Source: Zygnema cylindricum (lineage: Eukaryota > Streptophyta > Zygnematophyceae > Zygnematales > Zygnemataceae). Taken from it: a stretch of DNA of 64,000 bases. The DNA lies in contig JBBHKE010001197.1 in NCBI GenBank assembly GCA_037447655.1, positions 109,501-173,500 of the forward strand, written 5' to 3'. Shown here piece by piece: positions 59,824 through 64,000 of this stretch. The stretch's first letter is position 1; every line of letters starts with the position of its first letter. A program made the position numbers and the translations under genes. The notes beneath the pieces are model-generated. The model made no database searches, had not been told where the DNA came from, and saw only the letters and a list, made by a program, of their open reading frames with translations.

Positions 59824-61025
59824 TGTTAAGACGTACAATTTTTGAATCTACGTTTACAGATTGAAGGCAGATTCAGAGTTAGATTTTTTTGGATATTGCG
59901 ATTCCGATTGGGGTGGAGACTTCGACACGGGAAAGTTAACATCTGGTTACGCTTTTGTTTTATGTGGAGGTGCGATTTCGTGGAGGTCGAGACTTCAACC
60001 TACGGTAGCATTGAGTTCGACGGAGGCCGAATTTACTTGCCATACTGCCAAAGCTTCAATTTGGTTAAGAGAGATGTTAAGTGAGTTGGGAATTATTATT
60101 AAGTGTATGAAGTTTATTTTCAGATAGTATGTCTAGTATTGCATTGGCTAAGAATCCAGTGTGTCATAAGAGGACTAAGCACATTAGGATTCAATGGCAT
60201 TTTGTGAGAGACTTAGTATATGCTGGTGAGATTGAGTTCATTTTTGTACCAACGGGTGAAGAAGCAGCGAACATGTTAACTAAAGTTGTTATGTATGATG
60301 TCTTTCTGAGAAGAAGGCCTATGTTAGGTTTATTTTGAGTTTGGTTAAGATTTAGTGTAGATTCAACATTGAGAGGGGGATTGTTAGGACGTACAATTTT
60401 TGAATCTACGTTTACGTTACGTTGGTTCGTAGTTAGTGTGGATATAGATTTGATCATGCGTCGGTTTGCGTACTTTGGTTTTGTTTCGTATAGTTTCATG
60501 TAATATTTCGTGCTTGTACTTTTCACGTGTACACGATTAGATATGATTTGATTTATTTTGTTTCGTTTAAGTTTTAGTACCATACATCGAGAAGCTTCGT
60601 TTCGCGAAACCTACATCTAGTAGTTTTGTTTCGCGTAAGTTAAATTGTTCGTACAGGACTTTGTCAGTTTTGTTTTTAGTAGTTTCAATTTGTGTTGTAC
60701 CATATTTGCGTCTAAGTACATTTTGACACTTCTAGAAATTATGTTCTAGATTTTTTCCGTGGCTAAGTTAAAAAGCCATCGTGTGAGTTAGATAGATAAC
60801 AATTAGGAATCAATCAAGAGTCAATTAAGGAGGAATGAATTAAGAGAAGTGTAATGTTTAACAATTAAGTTAATATGAGTTTATTTTATTGAGTATTCAA
60901 TTTCTCTCTATCTTGGATTATGCGCTTTCGATGTGTTGTAATGTTTGATTTCATTTTAATATCGCTTCCGCATTCTGACATTTAAGTATTTGTGAGCGCA
61001 TTCCGATTGACTCTTATTTCTATCA
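59824..61025 (+). mobile_element. collapsed Ty1/copia remnant (5' LTR stub, RNase H, 3' LTR)
   Basis: Flanked by a GCCGA target duplication (59819-59823, 61026-61030). Only the first 34 bp of the 5' LTR remain (59824-59857). They are fused directly to the RNase H region (59860-60340: FGYCDSDWGG, SGYAFVLCGGAISW, ALSSTEAEF, KRTKHIRIQWHFVRDLV). Then come a GAGAGGGGGAT polypurine tract and a full 3' LTR (60382-61025, 644 bp, TGTTAGGACG ... TTCTATCA). RNase H carries a 2-base insertion relative to the copy at 63.5 kb. The intact target duplication shows the internal loss followed insertion. Confidence 0.9.
60382..61025 (+). repeat. 3' LTR of the 59.8-61.0 kb copia remnant
   Basis: 644 bp from TGTTAGGACGTACAATTTTT to CTTATTTCTATCA; the end is fixed by the GCCGA target duplication. 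Confidence 0.85.
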
Positions 61026-61030
61026 GCCGA

Positions 61031-61400
61031 CTGAAATTTGTCCGACTGAAATTTGACTGAAATTTGACCGTATCTGGAGCCTTTAGGGATGGCGGATTTG
61101 GGAGGACTAGGGATGGCGGATTTGGGAGGACTTCACTTACAGTAAGGTGAGATGAGAATGCATTTGAATTATTCCCTACCAATCGTGTCTTTTCTGTTTT
61201 CTGGATTTCGGTAAGTAATGCCTCTTTGAAATATTTGGTCTCCCACATTTTTGACTTCGTTTCCTCGTCTATCAAGTTGATTAATCTTTTGCTTACTTGA
61301 TCACATTTTCCTTCGACCGGTTGTGTGGGACGACAAGTGGAAAGCTCCTCTGAGGCTTCTCCCACTTTCCTCGGAATCTTTTCTCCTCTCTAGTGAGTTG
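61031..61400 (-). CDS. possible exon of an unrecognised host gene next to the copia remnant
   Basis: Open minus frame running from an acceptor-like CACTAGAG near 61390 through EGKCDQVSKRLINLIDEETK, ETKYFKEALLTEIQKTEKTR and LPNPPSLVLPNPPSLKAPDT to the remnant's edge. No ATG starts it, so it would be an internal or terminal exon. Two short duplications are visible: LPNPPSL twice, and the TCAAATTTCAGTC triplet repeats at 61030-61075. No family recognised. Confidence 0.25.
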
Positions 61401-62030
61401 CGGTTTCCTTTACTGTATTGTGACCTTTGCACAGTTTTGCGTTCTCCATCTCATGTGGCAAGATGCTTGAAAGGACGGTGACGTGCCAAGATTGATTTGG
61501 TCAAGATTTGCCGTTGGCGAGAGACCAGTTAAAATCCGGGCCAAGGAAGTGTGAGTTGGTTAGCCGATTTTAATGATTAATGTCTTTGGAATTTGTGGTC
61601 GTATAGTTGTTAGAAAAATAGAAAAGAGGGGTTAGAGGATCAGTTGGTAATAATTGTGTAGGAAATTTAATGGCGATAGGCGTTAAAGGGAGATTTGATA
61701 CGAGTTGACGAATAAGCGGATCCTCATTAAAAATGACCTTGCGCGTAATAATGACACGACGTGTTGTAGTACAATACATATTTTACACTTTGGAATTGGG
61801 GCCGTAACAAAGAAAAACACATGTTATGCCTTCTGCGCCCCATACATTGTAATTTGTGAGGTTTTGTAATATGCTTCACTTTCAAAAATGCGAAAGAGAG
61901 AGACATTTGGTTCTTTTCCATGCCATGCCTCAAAAACGGGTTTTTTTTAAAAGAGTCGATGTGAGAGACCTGTTTTTGACATAAGAAGTCGTTAGTCATG
62001 TTTTGATCCAAAAAAGAGGTAAAGCGCAAC
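61401..62030. other. left flank of the right-edge copia element
   Basis: No gene recognised. The 5' boundary of the copia element that is clear from about 62031 could not be placed; part of this stretch may be decayed integrase C-terminus. Confidence 0.4.
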
Positions 62031-64000
62031 ATGGAGGAGTTCAAAATTAATGACGAGAGTGACGAAGAGGAGGATGAAGAAATTCCATTGAAAAAGAAGA
62101 AATCTATTAAAGTTGGTAAGAAATCTGAATCTTCCCAATCTGATTCTGAAAGCTTGAAAAGTGAGAATAGAATTCAAAGTTCCAAGTCTAGTGAAGGATC
62201 CCTTAGCAGACAAAGAAGTGAATGTAGTTTGCCATCTGTAAGTGAGAAGGGTGAGAGAGATGATGTTGTTGAAGAAGATATTGTTGTTAGAAGAAGTAAT
62301 CGAGCAAATAAGGGAAAGGCTCATGAGAGATTAACTCTTCACATGAATGCTAAGGATAAGTCGGTTAATTTTATTCCAGATGCTAGATTAAATGAATTTC
62401 TGTTATAACAATTACTGAGTGAGCCTCTGAATGGGGATCCTAAGTCCTATTCAGAAGCTGTAGCATCAAATGATTGGAATGAAAAGTGGAAACCAGCTTT
62501 TGAGAAAGAACTTAAATCTATTATTGATAATGGAACATTTGAAGAAGTAGTTTTACCTGAGGGAAAGAAAGCTATTGATTGTAAATGGGTATTTAAGACT
62601 AAGACGGGTGCATCAGGTGAAATTATCAAATATAAGGCAAGATTAGTTGGTAAAGGTTTTCAGCAGAAAGAAGGTATAGATTATACAGAAACATATGCAC
62701 CTGTGGTTAAGTTTGATAGTTTAAGGATGATTATTGCGATTGCTGCTGCTAAGAGAAAGCATATCCACCAAATGGATGTGGAAACCGCTTTTCTAAATGG
62801 AGAATTGGAAGAAGAAGTTTATATGAAGATTCCAAAAGGAGTTTCGGGCAAACCTGGACATGTGTGGAAGTTGAAGAAGTCGCTCTATGGACTTAAGCAA
62901 GCTCAAAAGACATGGTACACTCGTCTTCACAAGGTACTTTTGGATTTTGGCTTTGTTCAGACATTTTCAGATTTAGGTGTATATGTGAAAGGAGAAGGAG
63001 TTGATCAAATTATTTTTAGTGTGTATGTTGATGATTTTATTATGATTTCAGATAGTCTTCAAAGGATTCAAGAATTGAAATATTTTCTTAGTAAATTCTT
63101 CAAAGTTACGGATTTAGGAGAAGCTAGGTACATTCTTGGTATTGAGGTGATACGAGATGAGTTTGGTTCCTTAAAACTTAGTCAGAAACAATATTGTAAG
63201 GAAGTCTTAGCTAAGTTTTCTATGTTGAATGCTAAGCCTTTAAGTACACCTTTGGATCCTAGAGTTCAGTTGAGTAAAGCAGAAAGTGAGCCAATAATTG
63301 ATGTACCTTATAGAGAAGCCGTTGGTTGTTTGATGTATCTTAGTGTTGGAACTAGACCAGATATTTCAGCTGCTGTTAGTATTGTGAGTAAGTATTGTCA
63401 TGCACCTAAGAAGTGTCACTGGGAGAGTGTTAAAAGGATTTTTAGATATTTGGTTGGAACCTTAAGTTATGGTTTAGTTTATAAAGCAGATTCAGAGCTA
63501 GATTGTTTCGGATATTGTGATTCCGATTGGGGTGGAGCTTCGACCCGGGAAAGTCAACATCCGGTTACGCTTTTGTTTTATGTGGAGGTGCGATTTCGTG
63601 GGGTTCGAGACATCAACCTACGGTGGCCTTGAGTTCGACGGAGGCCGAATATATGGCCGCTTGCTATGCTGCCAAAGCTTCAATTTGGTTAAGAGAAATG
63701 TTAAGTGAGTTGGGAATTGTTATTAAGTGTATGAAGTTGTTCTCAGATAGTATATCTAGCATTGCATTGGCTAAGAATCTAGTGTTTCATAAGAGGACTA
63801 AGCACATTAGGATTCAATGGCATTTTGTGAGAGATTTAGTAAATGCTGGTGAGATTGAGTTCATTTTTGTACCAACAGGTGAAGAAGCAGTTGTCATGTT
63901 AACTAAACCTGCTATGTATGATGTCTTTCTGAGAAGAAGGCCTATGTTAGGTTTATTTTGAGTTTGGTTAAGATTTAGTGTAGATTCAACATTGAGAGGG
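62031..64000 (+). mobile_element. Ty1/copia 3' half: linker, reverse transcriptase, RNase H (runs off the edge)
   Basis: An acidic/basic linker (ESDEEEDEEIPLKKKKSIKV) leads into copia RT: WKPAFEKELKSIIDNGTFEE, the CKWVFKTK and KARLVGKGFQQKEGIDY motifs, QMDVETAFLNGELEEEVYMK, SLYGLKQAQKTWY and the catalytic YVDDFIMIS (about 63022-63048). RNase H follows (CDSDWGG, ALSSTEAEYMA, KRTKHIRIQWHFVRDLV). One frame runs from 62031 to about 63530 apart from a TAA at 62406-62408; a one-base deletion near 63531 then shifts RNase H. The final bases match the stretch just before the 3' LTR of the 60.4-kb remnant, so an LTR should begin just beyond the window. Same family as that remnant. Described as a relic only. 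Confidence 0.9.

Noticed and set aside
1-64000. CRISPR arrays, bacterial operons, prophage or ribosomal RNA genes
   Set aside because: None seen. All tandem repeats are contiguous satellites without unique spacers, and gene structures are eukaryotic with GT-AG introns.

Overview
This is a nuclear window from a green-lineage, intron-rich eukaryote. The best guess is a streptophyte (a charophyte alga or early-diverging land plant), but the species cannot be fixed from sequence alone. The evidence is a plastid-targeted type II fructose-1,6-bisphosphatase, a DUF1995 plastid protein, an LEA_2/NHL-type membrane protein, a plant-type leucine-rich-repeat gene with phase-2 introns between repeats, a DUF7903-like pair starting MAY(T/I)PPF, Ty1/copia retrotransposons with an initiator-tRNA primer site, and CCCTAAA telo-box motifs. 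The DNA is AT-rich and GT-AG introns are common. There is one 10-N assembly gap at 37022-37031.

The left third (1-18.7 kb) is gene-bearing: cpFBPase II (minus, 3 exons), a DUF1995 protein (plus, intronless), a 10-exon TAD3/ADAT3 tRNA adenosine deaminase subunit (minus, 15469 to 8355), a possible tiny 3-exon gene (plus, 15995-16848) and a 2-exon LEA_2 membrane protein (plus, 17324-18641). FBPase/DUF1995 and TAD3/small gene form two head-to-head pairs with intergenic regions of about 0.5 kb. Introns are loaded with microsatellites and minisatellites.

From about 19.6 to 35.5 kb lies a direct tandem segmental duplication carrying two 7-exon copies of a DUF7903-like gene (both minus). Copy A has an in-frame TGA in exon 3. 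Copy B is open, but a 4.85-kb Ty1/copia element with 576-bp LTRs and a GTACC target duplication sits exactly on the splice donor of its last intron. Each paralogue therefore carries a different potentially crippling lesion.

The right half (35.5-64 kb) is mostly repeat and relic DNA. It holds TA-flanked TIR elements (two related size classes, seven copies in the window), a second TIR family (two copies), a 4.56-kb element with TIRs of about 0.83 kb enclosing a decayed copia fragment, minisatellite fields, two LRR genes (one a 5' relic, one multi-exon with an in-frame TAG), a collapsed copia remnant (59824-61025), and the 3' half of another copia element running off the right edge.

The genes are independent housekeeping or family members rather than a pathway. 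What unites the window is its record of mobile-element activity on gene structure: insertion at a splice site, into promoters and 3' regions, into other elements, and internal collapse.
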